Below are positions 27,101 through 35,918 of a stretch of DNA of 64,000 bases, one piece after another. Source of the stretch: Gp1-AA145 sp963757135 (GTDB lineage Bacteria > Acidobacteriota > Terriglobia > Terriglobales > Acidobacteriaceae); contig CAVWQE010000008.1 of NCBI GenBank assembly GCA_963757135.1, positions 434,001 to 498,000 on the forward strand. The letters run 5' to 3'. Numbering within the stretch: position 1 is the stretch's first letter; each line of letters starts with the position of its first letter. Both the position numbers and the translations under genes were made by a program. Below the pieces are notes generated by a model. That model saw only the letters and a list, made by a program, of their open reading frames with translations. It made no database searches and was not told the origin of the DNA.

Positions 27101-27367
27101 TGCTCCGATCGATTGCGTGGGCTGGTTGTCAAAAATGGGAAGCCAAGTGCGGCCATAGTCGTCCGACTTCCAGACGCCGCCATCGACTGCCCCCACATAA
27201 AAAACATTGGGCTGGCTGGCTACGCCGGCCACAGCGCGAGTGCGTCCGCCACGAAAAGGGCCAATCATCCGCCAATGCAGGTCCGGATAAAGCCGTTCGG
27301 GATATTGTTGAGCGCCCGCCAGGGACGCAATTACTAGTAAGGGAAACAACAAACGTAAAAACCGCAT
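24116..27367 (-). CDS. Secreted VPS10/BNR beta-propeller protein
   Basis: 1083 residues from the ATG that gives the signal peptide MRFLRLLFPLLVIASLAGAQ; an in-frame extension to 27517 has no leader character. The next ~750 residues hold many sialidase-type Asp-box/BNR repeats (STDGGATW, STDAGKTWVHLG, SDDGGENWTHI), as in VPS10/sortilin-like ten-bladed propellers. A C-terminal ~300 residues contains beta-rich segments and a late helical, coiled-coil-like stretch (LETRLASAVSQSSEAVSQARSMQ). Such proteins are often labelled glycosyl hydrolase, but no catalytic residues can be assigned. It is probably periplasmic or extracellular. Confidence 0.85.
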   Translation of the reverse strand: MRFLRLLFPLLVIASLAGAQQYPERLYPDLHWRMIGPFRGGRTRAVAGVASQPNVFYVGAVDGGVWKSDDYGRTWLPIFDNQPTQSIGAIAVAPSNPEVVYVGSGEGLQRPDLSVGDGIYKSTDAGKTWVHLGLRDGQQIPALAVDPRNPNRIFAAVLGHPYGPNPERGIFRSTDGGATWEKVLFKDQNTGGSDVEIDPSNPDTMYASLWQSRLGPWEDNNSFAGTGGGLFKSTDGGTTWHKLSKGLPDDLVQINLAIAPSQPNRLYTTISTTQPGAYASDKGLGFYRSDDGGENWTHITDDPRPAMKIGGGDLPIARVDPKNPDMVYSASIVTVRSTDGGKTWESIRGAPGGDDYQNLWINPEHPEIILLVSDQGALVTANGGKSWSSWYNQPTAQLYHVITTNTFPYKVCGAQQESGSVCISSRSNDGEITFRDWHPVGVIEYGYVAPDPLDPDIVYGAGRSEVSRFHWSTGQVENVTPIPNGLAVGDRGEKAEAAEKEKAKKEKEEKYRTDRTEPLVFSPADPHALYYAANVVFKTTDAGHSWQRISPDLTRENPGVPPGVGDQAKLNPKAGKQRGAIYSLAPSFHDAKTLWAGSDDGLVWLTRDGGANWKNVTPSLLTAWGKVTQISASHFDEQTAYISASRFRVDDLHPYIYRTHDGGTTWQQIASGLPDNAPVNTVREDPVRKGLLFAGTETAVWMSFDDGDHWQSLQLNLPRTSMRDLWIHDDDLIVATHGRSFWILDDISPLRQMSPEITGKDAHLFTPESAYRVRRDTNTDTPLPADETAGENPPDGAPIDYLLSKSSSGAVTLEILDAQGKLVRKYSSDDEPQQSPEDLQKEMIPLYWLRPQRVLSADAGMHRWIWDLRYPPPYSTLHEYPIAAVPHDTPRYPLGPLVLPGKYTVRLTANGRPRTTSLLVSMDPRVKTTAAGLKEKFELETRLASAVSQSSEAVSQARSMQEQLANLEKKRGSSFADQARQLRTKLTLLLDADGDTAQPTLKTVNNDAIDLYKEAQQADAAPTAAQVNAEKRLENELTTVLKEWNSLKTKDLSALNLQLPSAGMPEIRLDLPPREEETGENEE

Positions 27368-27606
27368 GGCGTCTACCCGGCAGGCGAATTGACCCTTTCT
27401 TATTGGTTTAGGAGAACACATCAGCGAACGATTATAAGCTGCACACCCGCAATGTCTCAGGAGCCGGCCCGGAGCTGCTTCGCATACTGTTTTCCCGTGC
27501 CCGGACGAAGTCCCCACACGGTCAGTGACTAAAGTGACCTGCGGGAGACCCAGGGGTTCAGCCTATAATCCGGGAAAGGCCGGTTCAGTCGCTGGTTTGT
27601 ACTGAT

Positions 27607-28671
27607 ATGTCCGATAAACACCTCGAAGAAGTGGTTCGCGCCGCGGTTGAGCGGGCGCTGGAGCGTCAACTTTCGTCTTTGCGTGAAAGCGTGGTACGTG
27701 ACGTTCTGCGCGAGGTTGGCCCTGCCTCGGCCGGCAAATCCGGCGCGTCGGCAGAGTCGCTGCAGAAAGCCGTAGCGACCATTCAGGCAGGTTCAAACCA
27801 AAAAGAGATTCTGCGGGCTTTGCTCGAAAACACCGTCCTGGGCAGCGGCCGGGCTGCGCTTTTCGTGGTGAAAGGCGGATCAGCGACCGGATGGCAGGGC
27901 GTCGGATTTGCCAGCAACGAAGCAATTAAAGACGCTTCTTTCGATCTCCATTCCGGGCTCGCAGCGGCGGCCATGCAATCGCGATCAACCGAGAGCGGCG
28001 AGGCTTCCGAAGTGGATGAAACCTTCATTTCCAAAATCGGGGCGCCAGCGGATGGCAAGGTTGTGGTGCTGCCTTTGGTGTTGAAAGACAAAGTTTCTGC
28101 ACTGGTTTACGCAGACGGAGGAGCCGACAGCGGGACGCTGGATGCCGCTTCTCTGGACGTGCTGGTTCGCGCCACCAGCGCGTGGCTGGAAGTGGTTTCG
28201 CAACGTAAGCAGGCGATGAAGGAAAGTACGGCAGAAGTTGCAGAGGTCTCGCATGCTGCACCTGCATCGAACGATCCATTTGCCGCGCACGCCCCATCGC
28301 ACACGGCAAAAGCTCAACACATGACGGAGGCGGCGCCAGAAATCGCGATGTCGGCCGCAGCGGCTGCCTCATCGGCGCGGGTCACCACAGCTCCGTCCAG
28401 CGAGGATGGGGAGATTCATCGCAAGGCGCAGCGTTTTGCGCGTCTGCTTATGGATGAAATTAAACTCTACAATCAAGCTAAGGTTGCCGAGGGCCGCAAA
28501 CATAAAGACCTTTACGACCGGCTGCGCGAAGACATCGAAAAAAGCCGGACAACGTACCAGAAACGCTATGGCAATACGGCCGCAGGCAGCGCAGACTATT
28601 TCAATCAGGAACTGATTCGCAGCCTTGGCGAAGATGATGTTTCCAACCTGGGCAGCAATTTTCGGCGATAA
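27607..28671 (+). CDS. GAF-like domain protein, unknown function
   Basis: 354 residues. A helical N-terminus (1-35) precedes a GAF-like domain at about 55-200 (KEILRALLENTVLGSGRAALFVVKG, then VVVLPLVLKDKVSALVYADG and LDVLVRATSAWLEVV). An Ala-rich linker is followed by a conserved, highly charged helix pair (HRKAQRFARLLMDEIKLYNQ, DLYDRLREDIEKSRTTYQKRY). There is no kinase or cyclase output. It is 10 bases upstream of the lytic transglycosylase and probably co-transcribed, which hints at a cell-wall or envelope-related role (inference). Confidence 0.65.
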   Translation: MSDKHLEEVVRAAVERALERQLSSLRESVVRDVLREVGPASAGKSGASAESLQKAVATIQAGSNQKEILRALLENTVLGSGRAALFVVKGGSATGWQGVGFASNEAIKDASFDLHSGLAAAAMQSRSTESGEASEVDETFISKIGAPADGKVVVLPLVLKDKVSALVYADGGADSGTLDAASLDVLVRATSAWLEVVSQRKQAMKESTAEVAEVSHAAPASNDPFAAHAPSHTAKAQHMTEAAPEIAMSAAAAASSARVTTAPSSEDGEIHRKAQRFARLLMDEIKLYNQAKVAEGRKHKDLYDRLREDIEKSRTTYQKRYGNTAAGSADYFNQELIRSLGEDDVSNLGSNFRR

Positions 28672-28681
28672 TTGAAGGACA

Positions 28682-30988
28682 GTGGTGGGGCTTCACAGAG
28701 TTTTTTTCCTCGCGATATTCTTGACCGCACTGGTGTGCCCAGTGACGCGCAGCCAGGCGCAGACTACCAACGCTGCCCCCGCTAATCAGTCCAGTTCATC
28801 ATCGACGGCAAAGAAGAAGTCCACCAGCGCAGCGTCCCATAAAACGAAGAGACGTGCGAAACCGAAGCGCAACTCTCCGCGTTTTCGCCGCATGCACCAG
28901 GCGTTTGTCGCTTCGGCTACATTGAAGCCGATGGCGGCACAACTGTTAAAGGATCGAACGCCCCAGGCCTATGCGGGAGTGGAGGGCTTCGCCCGCCGCC
29001 ACAGCGCCGAGGATGCGGGATCGCTGGCGTGGCTGGCCGTCGGCTATGGACACTTTCTGGACCACGACTGCGCCAAAGCCCTCGAGCCGTTAAATCGTGC
29101 CAAGCCACACGCGGGCGAAATTGGCGACTACGTCGCCTACTATCTTGCCGCGTGCTACCTCCAAACCGGACGTATGGCGGAGGCGATGGCTGCGCTTGGC
29201 ACATTCGATCACGCCTATCCCGGATCTCTGCTGCTTCGGGACGCGCATGTTCTGTACGCGAACGCGCTGCTCACGGATAATCGTCCAAAAGAAGCGGTGG
29301 CCTTGCTGGAGAATGACCGCCAGCCGATCAGGTCGGATCTGGAATTCGCGCTCGGCCGCGCGTATGCCGCTTCGGGCGAACCGGCGAAGGCCGTTGCCGT
29401 ACTTAGACATCTGTATTACACCCTCCCGTTGAGCCTTGAGGCTTCGGCAGCTGAGGCAGAAATGCAGAAGCTGGCATCTACGCCGGGCATCTCTCCGGCA
29501 AGTTTTGGCGACCGCAAGAATCGAGCTGACCTTGTGGCGCGCGGCAGACGGTATCCAGAAGCAGTCGACGCCTATCGCGAATTGTTGAACGAAGCAACGC
29601 CTACCGACAAGCCGGGAATCCAGTTGGCACTTGCGGAGTCGATGTACCGATCAGGTCAGAGCAAGGAAGCAAAACGCCTGCTCGACTCATTGCAACCCAC
29701 AACGCCGGAGGTCGCCGCGCAGCGGCTGTTTGATCTCGGTGAAATGCAGCGCAATGTTGACGACGATGACGGCTTCCTGAAGACGCTGGCGCAAATTCGA
29801 GAAGCTGCTCCGACCAGTCCGTGGCTGGAACAGGGATTGCTGGGCGCGGCAAATATTTATTTGTTGCGGCACGATTACGACAAGGCAATTGACTCATTCC
29901 GCGAAATGGAACAGCGTTTTCCCGGCGGGCCGCGCGCGCACTACGCGCACTGGAAAGTCGCATGGTTGAGTTTGCGCCAGGGCCGCACGGCGGAAGCGAA
30001 AAGCGAATTCGAGCAGCAGATTGCGTTGTATCCCGATTCGAACGAGGTTCCAGCAGCGCTCTATTGGCGGGCGCGCTTGGCGGAAGAAGATGGCGATGCC
30101 GCCATGGCCAGCGTGTTTTATCAGAAGATTACGGAGCGCTATCGGAATTATTATTACGGGCCCTTAGCGCGGGAGCGTCAAAGCAAGCTGACAGTGCCGG
30201 CTGATCCGCCGCATTACGCGATCCTCGACCACGTGGCACCGTTGAGCGATCTTCCCACGGTCACTGACGCCACTGTGCCCGACGACAATCTACGTGTCGA
30301 GAAGGCGCGCCTGCTCGAGAACGGCGGCCTGTTGGACTTTGCTGTTAGGGAACTGCGGGCTGCGGCAGAAGAAGACAAAGGGAACTGGCTGCCGGCGGAG
30401 ACGGCGCGCATGTATGAAGACGCGGGCCGATATGACATCGCGGTTGAAACCCTGAAGCGGGCTATTCCCAATTACTTCGCGCTAGACATGAGTTCTTTAC
30501 CGCGGCCTTATTGGGAGGCATTGTTCCCGCGTCCGTACTGGACCGACTTGAAACGCTTCGCCTCGGCCAACGCGCTCGATCCTTACATGGTTGCGTCGTT
30601 GATTCGGCAGGAGTCGGAATTCAATCCCAATGCGGTGTCGAACAAGAACGCCCTAGGGTTGATGCAACTGCTCCCGAAGGTTGGGAAGGGAGTCGCCAAG
30701 CAGGAAAAGATCAGGCACTTCACGGTGACTCAGCTGTTCACGCCGGCGATGAATCTGCAGTTGGGGACGAAGTATTTCCGCTCGATGGTGGACCAGTTCG
30801 GCGGCTTTGAGTATGCGCTCGCCGCCTACAACGCCGGCGATTATCGGGTGCGTGACTGGCAAGCTGGCGGCAAGTATCGCGACATCCAGGAATTCGTCGA
30901 ATCCATTCCGTTCACTGAAACCCGCGAGTACGTGCAGGCTATCATGCGCAACGCGAACGTGTATCGGCAGTTGTACGGGACGCCGTAG
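28682..30988 (+). CDS. Soluble lytic murein transglycosylase, Slt70-like
   Basis: 768 residues starting at GTG (two adjacent GTG codons are possible). A signal peptide (about 1-27) and a basic Ser/Thr/Lys-rich stretch come first, then about 500 residues of TPR-like helices (AMAALGTFDHAYPGS, DYDKAIDSFREMEQRFPG). The C-terminal SLT domain has the catalytic Glu in ASLIRQESEFNPNAVSNKNA, then LGLMQLLP and YALAAYNAGDYRVRDW. It cleaves peptidoglycan to 1,6-anhydromuropeptides in the periplasm. Its size and order match the Slt70 family. Confidence 0.92.
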   Translation: MVGLHRVFFLAIFLTALVCPVTRSQAQTTNAAPANQSSSSSTAKKKSTSAASHKTKRRAKPKRNSPRFRRMHQAFVASATLKPMAAQLLKDRTPQAYAGVEGFARRHSAEDAGSLAWLAVGYGHFLDHDCAKALEPLNRAKPHAGEIGDYVAYYLAACYLQTGRMAEAMAALGTFDHAYPGSLLLRDAHVLYANALLTDNRPKEAVALLENDRQPIRSDLEFALGRAYAASGEPAKAVAVLRHLYYTLPLSLEASAAEAEMQKLASTPGISPASFGDRKNRADLVARGRRYPEAVDAYRELLNEATPTDKPGIQLALAESMYRSGQSKEAKRLLDSLQPTTPEVAAQRLFDLGEMQRNVDDDDGFLKTLAQIREAAPTSPWLEQGLLGAANIYLLRHDYDKAIDSFREMEQRFPGGPRAHYAHWKVAWLSLRQGRTAEAKSEFEQQIALYPDSNEVPAALYWRARLAEEDGDAAMASVFYQKITERYRNYYYGPLARERQSKLTVPADPPHYAILDHVAPLSDLPTVTDATVPDDNLRVEKARLLENGGLLDFAVRELRAAAEEDKGNWLPAETARMYEDAGRYDIAVETLKRAIPNYFALDMSSLPRPYWEALFPRPYWTDLKRFASANALDPYMVASLIRQESEFNPNAVSNKNALGLMQLLPKVGKGVAKQEKIRHFTVTQLFTPAMNLQLGTKYFRSMVDQFGGFEYALAAYNAGDYRVRDWQAGGKYRDIQEFVESIPFTETREYVQAIMRNANVYRQLYGTP

Positions 30989-31003
30989 GGTGGTTATAGC
31001 CCT

Positions 31004-31024
31004 CAGCGATCAGCCATCAGCCAT
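31004..31024. repeat. Heptamer tandem repeat, CAGCxAT x3
   Basis: Three consecutive 7-base units CAGC(G/C)AT lie between the convergent lytic transglycosylase and lspA genes. They belong to the same 7-bp-period family as the arrays at 31589, 55942, 57681, 58813 and 61694. Confidence 0.6.
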
Positions 31025-31030
31025 CTGTGC

Positions 31031-31516
31031 TTAAGCTGACTTTTCGGCGGGCGTTTTGGCGAACAGGATTTCGAACACGAGCAGTCCCGCGCCCACTACA
31101 ATTGCGCTGTCGGCAACGTTGAATGCCGGCCATTGATACGAACCGATATAGACCAGAAGAAAGTCCACTACTCGCCCGTTCAGCAGACGGTCCCATAAGT
31201 TTCCCATCGCGCCGCCCAGAATCAGGGACAAGCCGATGGCACTGGCCGTCAGAGTGTGACTGCTTTTCCATAGCAGCGCGGAAACGATGACCAACGCGAC
31301 AATGGAGAAAAGGACCAGTAGCCCAATTTTCCATTGCGAAGGCGAGTCGTTGAATATGCCAAAGGCCGCGCCGCGATTTTCAACATGGGTGATATAGAAA
31401 ACGCGTTTGATGACCGTAACGCTGTCATGCAGCGAGATATCTTTTGCCACCAGTCGCTTGGTCAGGCGGTCCAGCAACAGCACTACGACGGCGATTAGAA
31501 AATGATAAATGCGCAT
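31031..31516 (-). CDS. lspA: Lipoprotein signal peptidase (signal peptidase II)
   Basis: 161 residues from the ATG giving MRIYHFLIAV; an ATG at 31534 is six codons earlier. Four membrane segments are visible. Catalytic Asp residues lie in GNLWDRLLNGRVVDFLLVY and FNVADSAIVVG, and the N-terminal DRLTKRLVAK and ENRGAAFGIF are family motifs. It cleaves prolipoproteins in the inner membrane. It sits about 95 bases after ileS on the same strand, the common ileS-lspA arrangement. Confidence 0.95.
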   Translation of the reverse strand: MRIYHFLIAVVVLLLDRLTKRLVAKDISLHDSVTVIKRVFYITHVENRGAAFGIFNDSPSQWKIGLLVLFSIVALVIVSALLWKSSHTLTASAIGLSLILGGAMGNLWDRLLNGRVVDFLLVYIGSYQWPAFNVADSAIVVGAGLLVFEILFAKTPAEKSA

Positions 31517-31588
31517 GATTCGACGGACAGGCATTCAATTCACGGGCTGACTTACCAGCTTGGATTTCAATTCAGCCTTTTTTGATTC

Positions 31589-31623
31589 AGCTAAGAGCTA
31601 AAGGCTAACAGCTAATCGCTATC
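31589..31623. repeat. Heptamer tandem repeat, AGCTAAx x5
   Basis: Five degenerate 7-base units of the AGCTAAx type run across the ileS stop codon, so the last four codons of ileS are part of the repeat. Confidence 0.6.
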
Positions 31624-34554
31624 GGGCGGATCTCCGCCCTCAAGCTCTCTCAAGACCGGAGCGCAACGCTCGCATACGGTCGGGTACTTAGGATCCTCTC
31701 CCACGTGCGTCGAGTAATTCCAGCAGCGCTCGCACTTCTCCCCGTCAGCCTTACTCACTTCGACCTTCAGTCCACCAGTGCCGTTGCCGGACAGCGAATG
31801 CTCAAGCGTCACCTGCGAAACGATGAACAGGTAACGTAGATCATCTTTGTGCCGTTCGAGGACAGTGAAAGCAGGATCAGAAGCGGTCAGTTTAACCTGC
31901 GCTTCGAGGCTTTTGCCGATGACACCTTGAGCGCGTGCTTCTTCGAGCGGCTTCAGCACCTGATCTCGAATCGCGAGCAGCGTCGTCCAGTCTGATTTCT
32001 GTTGCGCGTCTTCTTTCGGGATCGCATCGCTTCCAAGAATGTCTGCCGCTGCTGGAAACAAAGCCATGTGCACGCTGTCAGGACGCGACTCCAGCTTTGG
32101 CAGATGCTGCCAAACTTCGTCCGAAGTGAAGCTGAGAATCGGGGCCAGCAGACGCGCCAGGGCCTCGCCAATCCGCCACAAAACGGTTTGGGCGGCGCGG
32201 CGAGCCGTAGAGTTGGGCGCGAACGTGTAGAGCCGGTCTTTGGCAACGTCCACGTAGAAGGCGCTGAGTTCGACGATCACGAACTGGTTCACCCGCTGAT
32301 AGATCTTATGAAAAGCAAACTCGTCATACCAGCGCGTGACATCTTCCGACAGCGCATTCGCCTGCCGCAGGATGTACTGGTCCACCGCCTGCATTTTTTC
32401 GAAAGGCACGGCGTCGCGCGTGGGATCGAAATCGTAGAGATTACTCAGCACATAGCGGAACAGCTTGTTGCGGATATCGCGATAAACCTCGGCGATACGC
32501 TGCATCAGTTTTTCGGAGCCGACCACGTCTTCGCGGAAATCAACCGACGCAACCCAGAGACGCACGATCTCTCCGCCCAGGCGCTTAGCGATGTCGGCCG
32601 GGTCAACGTCATTGCCGCGCGACTTGGACATGGCACGGCCCTGTTCGTCGAGGGTCCAGCCTGGCGTCGCCACTCCTTTGAAGGGAGTGCTGCCGCGCGC
32701 GCCAAGCGAGCACAGCAGGGAAGACATGAACCAGCCGCGATATTGGTCGCCGCCTTCGAGATAGAGGTCAGACGGCCAGGGATAGTTGGGCTCATTCGCG
32801 GTTTCGACCAGATAGCTGCATCCCGATTCGAACCATACGTCGAGGATGTCGGCTTCGCGGTGAAACGAGGCTTGACCGCAGTTTGCGCACCTTGCGCCGT
32901 CCGCGAGCGAGTCAGCCTCGGGTGAATACCACGCATCGGCGCCGGACTTCGCGAACAGTTCAACAATTTTGCGATTCACGGCCGGGTCGTTCAGCGGTTT
33001 ATTGCAAGCGGTGCAGACGAACACCGCAATCGGCACGCCCCACACGCGCTGCCGCGAGATGCACCAGTCGGGCCGGGTCTCAACCATATTGGAGATGCGC
33101 TCCTCGCCCCACGCCGGGTCCCATCTAACTTTCTTGATTTCGGCGAGTGCGCGAGTGCGGAACGTTCCATTGGGCATGTTCTCGCTCGGCATCGGCGTTT
33201 CCATGGAAATGAACCATTGCTCCGTTGCTCGGAAGATCACCGGATTGTGACAGCGCCAGCAGTGCGGATACTGGTGCTCGACTGTTTCCGAGTGCAGCAA
33301 TGCGCCGTGTGTCTTCAACAATTCGATGATCGGCTGATTGGCTTTGAATACCTGCAGGCCGTCGTACTCCGGCAATCCATTGTGAATGCGGCCGGCGGCG
33401 TCAACGTCGCAAGTGGGGTCAAGCTTGTAACGCGCACCGGTGGCGAAATCTTCGGCGCCATGCGAGGGCGCAGTATGGACCACGCCGGTGCCGGTGTCCA
33501 TGGTGACGTAGTCGGCCAATACGCCGAGAATCTTGCGCCGCTCCCAAGGCAGAAATGGGTGGTAGAAGTAGGTGTTCTCCATAGCCCGCCCCGGAAAACG
33601 AGCGATAGCCTTTGCGTCTGGAAAGCCGATCTTCTGCGCCACATCCTTCGCCAGTTTTTCGGCCACGATGTAGATCGCGTCGGGGGTCTCGAGCGCAACG
33701 TACTCTTCGCCAGGGTGAAAGGCGACTGCCATTGAAGCCGGAAGCGTCCACGGAGTCGTGGTCCAGATGATCGTGAATACCGGCTTGTCGCCGTGAATCC
33801 TGGCATCGGCCAATGCCGGATCAATCGTCCGCGGGTCCGACTGCAATTTATAGCGCACGTACACCGTCGGACTGGTATGAGTCTCGTACTCGACCTCGGC
33901 CTCCGCCAACGCAGTGCGATCGTGCATGCACCAGTAAACCGGCCGGAGCCCTTTGTACACAAAGCCATCTTCGAAGAACTTGTAGAAAGTTTCGATGACC
34001 ACCGACTCGTATTCCGGAGTCATAGTCGAATAGGGCTTCTCGAAGCGTCCCAGAACGCCGATGCGCTGGAACTGCTCGGCCTGGATATCGAGATATTTTT
34101 GGGCGTACTTTCTGCATTCCAGGCGCACGTCGAGCGGCTTCATCTGGAGCTTTTTCCCACCCAATTGCTGATCAACTTTGATCTCAATGGGCAGGCCATG
34201 GCAGTCCCATCCCGGGATGTAAGGGGCATCGAAGCCAGCCATATTTTTCGACTTGACGATAAAGTCCTTCAGGCACTTATTCAGGGCGTGGCCCAGGTGA
34301 ATGGGCCCATTGGCATAGGGCGGTCCATCGTGCAGGACGTAGAGTTCCGCGCCCCTTTTGGCTTCCCGAATGCGGTTATAGAGCCGCATCTGCTCCCATT
34401 GTGCCAGGATTTTCGGCTCATTCTGGGGCAGATTGGCTTTCATGGGAAAGCTGGTTTTTGGCAGATTAATCGTGGACTTCAGGTCGAAGGGCACGCCTAT
34501 GAGTTCTCCAAATGGCTGATTTTTTTCATTATATAGGGAGTCACTGGCCGCCAT
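31612..34554 (-). CDS. ileS: Isoleucine--tRNA ligase
   Basis: 980 residues from the ATG giving MAASDSLYN; the open frame extends to 34701 but the extra 49 residues have no family character. The class I HIGH motif appears as PIHLGHALNK and KMSKS as AMSKSRGND. WDCHGLPIE, the editing (CP1) domain with TTTPWTLPA, and the anticodon-binding C-terminus are all present. A zinc finger with CERCWNYSTHVG and CERCAPVL ends the protein. It charges tRNA-Ile and clears mischarged valine. Last codons overlap a heptamer repeat. Confidence 0.96.
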   Translation of the reverse strand: MAASDSLYNEKNQPFGELIGVPFDLKSTINLPKTSFPMKANLPQNEPKILAQWEQMRLYNRIREAKRGAELYVLHDGPPYANGPIHLGHALNKCLKDFIVKSKNMAGFDAPYIPGWDCHGLPIEIKVDQQLGGKKLQMKPLDVRLECRKYAQKYLDIQAEQFQRIGVLGRFEKPYSTMTPEYESVVIETFYKFFEDGFVYKGLRPVYWCMHDRTALAEAEVEYETHTSPTVYVRYKLQSDPRTIDPALADARIHGDKPVFTIIWTTTPWTLPASMAVAFHPGEEYVALETPDAIYIVAEKLAKDVAQKIGFPDAKAIARFPGRAMENTYFYHPFLPWERRKILGVLADYVTMDTGTGVVHTAPSHGAEDFATGARYKLDPTCDVDAAGRIHNGLPEYDGLQVFKANQPIIELLKTHGALLHSETVEHQYPHCWRCHNPVIFRATEQWFISMETPMPSENMPNGTFRTRALAEIKKVRWDPAWGEERISNMVETRPDWCISRQRVWGVPIAVFVCTACNKPLNDPAVNRKIVELFAKSGADAWYSPEADSLADGARCANCGQASFHREADILDVWFESGCSYLVETANEPNYPWPSDLYLEGGDQYRGWFMSSLLCSLGARGSTPFKGVATPGWTLDEQGRAMSKSRGNDVDPADIAKRLGGEIVRLWVASVDFREDVVGSEKLMQRIAEVYRDIRNKLFRYVLSNLYDFDPTRDAVPFEKMQAVDQYILRQANALSEDVTRWYDEFAFHKIYQRVNQFVIVELSAFYVDVAKDRLYTFAPNSTARRAAQTVLWRIGEALARLLAPILSFTSDEVWQHLPKLESRPDSVHMALFPAAADILGSDAIPKEDAQQKSDWTTLLAIRDQVLKPLEEARAQGVIGKSLEAQVKLTASDPAFTVLERHKDDLRYLFIVSQVTLEHSLSGNGTGGLKVEVSKADGEKCERCWNYSTHVGEDPKYPTVCERCAPVLRELEGGDPPDSD

Positions 34555-34867
34555 GCCAGACCGGTAAGAGTCGGCGTTCACAGTCGGCCGAACTACAGGG
34601 AGTCCCCATCCCCGTGACCAGCTTTTTACTTTTGTCGAATGCAGAAAATTGACGTCGAAGTGTACAATTTTCCTAAGGTTACGTTTCCCGAGCGCAGGCA
34701 TCTAAAGTTGTGAATAGGGCAATACCCCTCAGCGGCATTTGACTGAGGCGCGAGGAACGGTTTGAGGCTTGGGGTGAGATCACGATACAACTTGGTAACC
34801 CGAGTGCTCATCAGGATAGAGAACAGGCTAACATTTCTGGCTCAGAACCAGGGACTCGGGTAACATA
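34555..34867. other. Intergenic region between divergent ileS and tonB
   Basis: This 313-base stretch holds the two divergent promoters. A weak plus-strand candidate is TTGAGG with an 18-base spacer to TACAAC, about 70 bases before the TonB start. No T-box features (AGGGTGGnACCGCG core or terminator) were recognised upstream of ileS, and I see no small gene here. Confidence 0.5.
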
Positions 34868-35860
34868 ATGGCCACATTGGAATTCAAACCACCGCAGAAC
34901 GCCGAACCTGAACCCGAACTGAATCTTCTGATGAAGGATTCAGCGCCGTCGCTTTGGGAATCCCTTTCCCAAAACTTCAAGGAAACGTTTTTCCCCAAAA
35001 AGCTTCCGCCGCTAGTGCTGACTTCCAAACCGATCCCGGTCAAGGACATTTGGGGTTTTTACAATTACAAGAAAAGCGGCGCAACGCTCTCGACGATCGC
35101 CCATATCATCGTGATCAGCGCCATTTTGATCGGCACATATTATCTGGGTAAGAAGGTAATTGAAACGCCGAAAGAGACGGTTACGCTGGTTGCGCCCTCG
35201 ATGGACATTCCGGTCATGAAGCCGGCGAAAGCTCCGTCAGGTGGCGGTGGCGGCGGTGGCGACCGCGACAAGTTCCAGGCGCCTAAGGGGAATATCCCCA
35301 AGCCGGCGATGGAGCAGATTACGCCTCCAGCGATTGTTGTCCGCAACGATCATCCCAAACTGGCGGTTGAACCCACAGTGGTGATGCCTCCACAAGTGAA
35401 GCTGGCGATGAATGCGCCGAACCTCGGCAATCCTACGGCGGCGATGCCGTCGGGCCCGCCTTCGAATGGAACCGGTTCAGGCGGCGGCATCGGCTCAGGC
35501 TCGGGCGGCGGCATCGGCGTCGGCACCGGACCGGGAGTTGGCGAAGGCCGCGGCGGCGGAATCGGAGGCGGTGTGTTTCGTGTGGGCGGCGGCGTGAGTG
35601 CGCCCAAAGTCACCTATCAGCCTGACCCGGAGTATTCGGAAGAGGCCCGCAAAGCGAAGTACCAGGGCGTGTGTGTTCTGAGCTTGATTGTTGGACCTGA
35701 TGGCAAGCCGCGCGACGTTAAGGTCGCACGCAGCCTCGGCTTAGGCCTGGATGAGAAGGCGATTGAAGCCGTTAACCAGTGGAAGTTTGAACCGGCTCAA
35801 AAGGACGGCAAGCCAGTCGCTGTCGCGATTAACGTAGAAGTGACTTTCAGGCTTTATTGA
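34868..35860 (+). CDS. TonB-family energy transducer
   Basis: 330 residues. A cytoplasmic N-terminal segment of about 75 residues precedes a single membrane helix (STIAHIIVISAILIGTYYLG, about 75-95). A Pro/Lys linker and a Gly-rich stretch (about 195-245) follow, then the TonB C-terminal domain (YQPDPEYSEEARKAKYQGVCVLSLIV, GLDEKAIEAVNQWKFEPA). It would couple inner-membrane proton force to outer-membrane receptors. The N-terminal cytoplasmic extension is longer than in E. coli TonB but typical of acidobacterial members. A terminator follows. Confidence 0.88.
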   Translation: MATLEFKPPQNAEPEPELNLLMKDSAPSLWESLSQNFKETFFPKKLPPLVLTSKPIPVKDIWGFYNYKKSGATLSTIAHIIVISAILIGTYYLGKKVIETPKETVTLVAPSMDIPVMKPAKAPSGGGGGGGDRDKFQAPKGNIPKPAMEQITPPAIVVRNDHPKLAVEPTVVMPPQVKLAMNAPNLGNPTAAMPSGPPSNGTGSGGGIGSGSGGGIGVGTGPGVGEGRGGGIGGGVFRVGGGVSAPKVTYQPDPEYSEEARKAKYQGVCVLSLIVGPDGKPRDVKVARSLGLGLDEKAIEAVNQWKFEPAQKDGKPVAVAINVEVTFRLY

Positions 35861-35879
35861 AATCAGAATTGCTAGGTGT

Positions 35880-35905
35880 ATGGGCCGGCTTGCGAGCTGG
35901 CCCAT
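35880..35905. terminator. Intrinsic terminator between tonB and murI
   Basis: Stem of ten pairs (ATGGGCCGGC with GCTGGCCCAT, one G-T wobble) around a 6-base loop, followed by TTTTCTT on the plus strand. It lies between the convergent TonB and glutamate racemase genes. Confidence 0.75.
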
Positions 35906-35918
35906 TTTCTTGGTGCCT

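Noticed and set aside
32810..32840. tRNA-like TTCGAA motif
   Set aside because: It lies in the ileS coding sequence and no acceptor or anticodon stems can be formed around it.
32002..32925. Plus-strand open frame of 307 codons inside ileS
   Set aside because: Antisense shadow of a clear isoleucyl-tRNA synthetase; no domain character or ribosome site.
34555..34867. Possible T-box or other riboswitch upstream of ileS
   Set aside because: No T-box core, specifier hairpin or terminator/antiterminator was recognised.
35220..35600. Gly-codon-rich repeat inside the TonB gene as a DNA repeat element
   Set aside because: It is explained by a Gly-rich protein linker in a valid reading frame.
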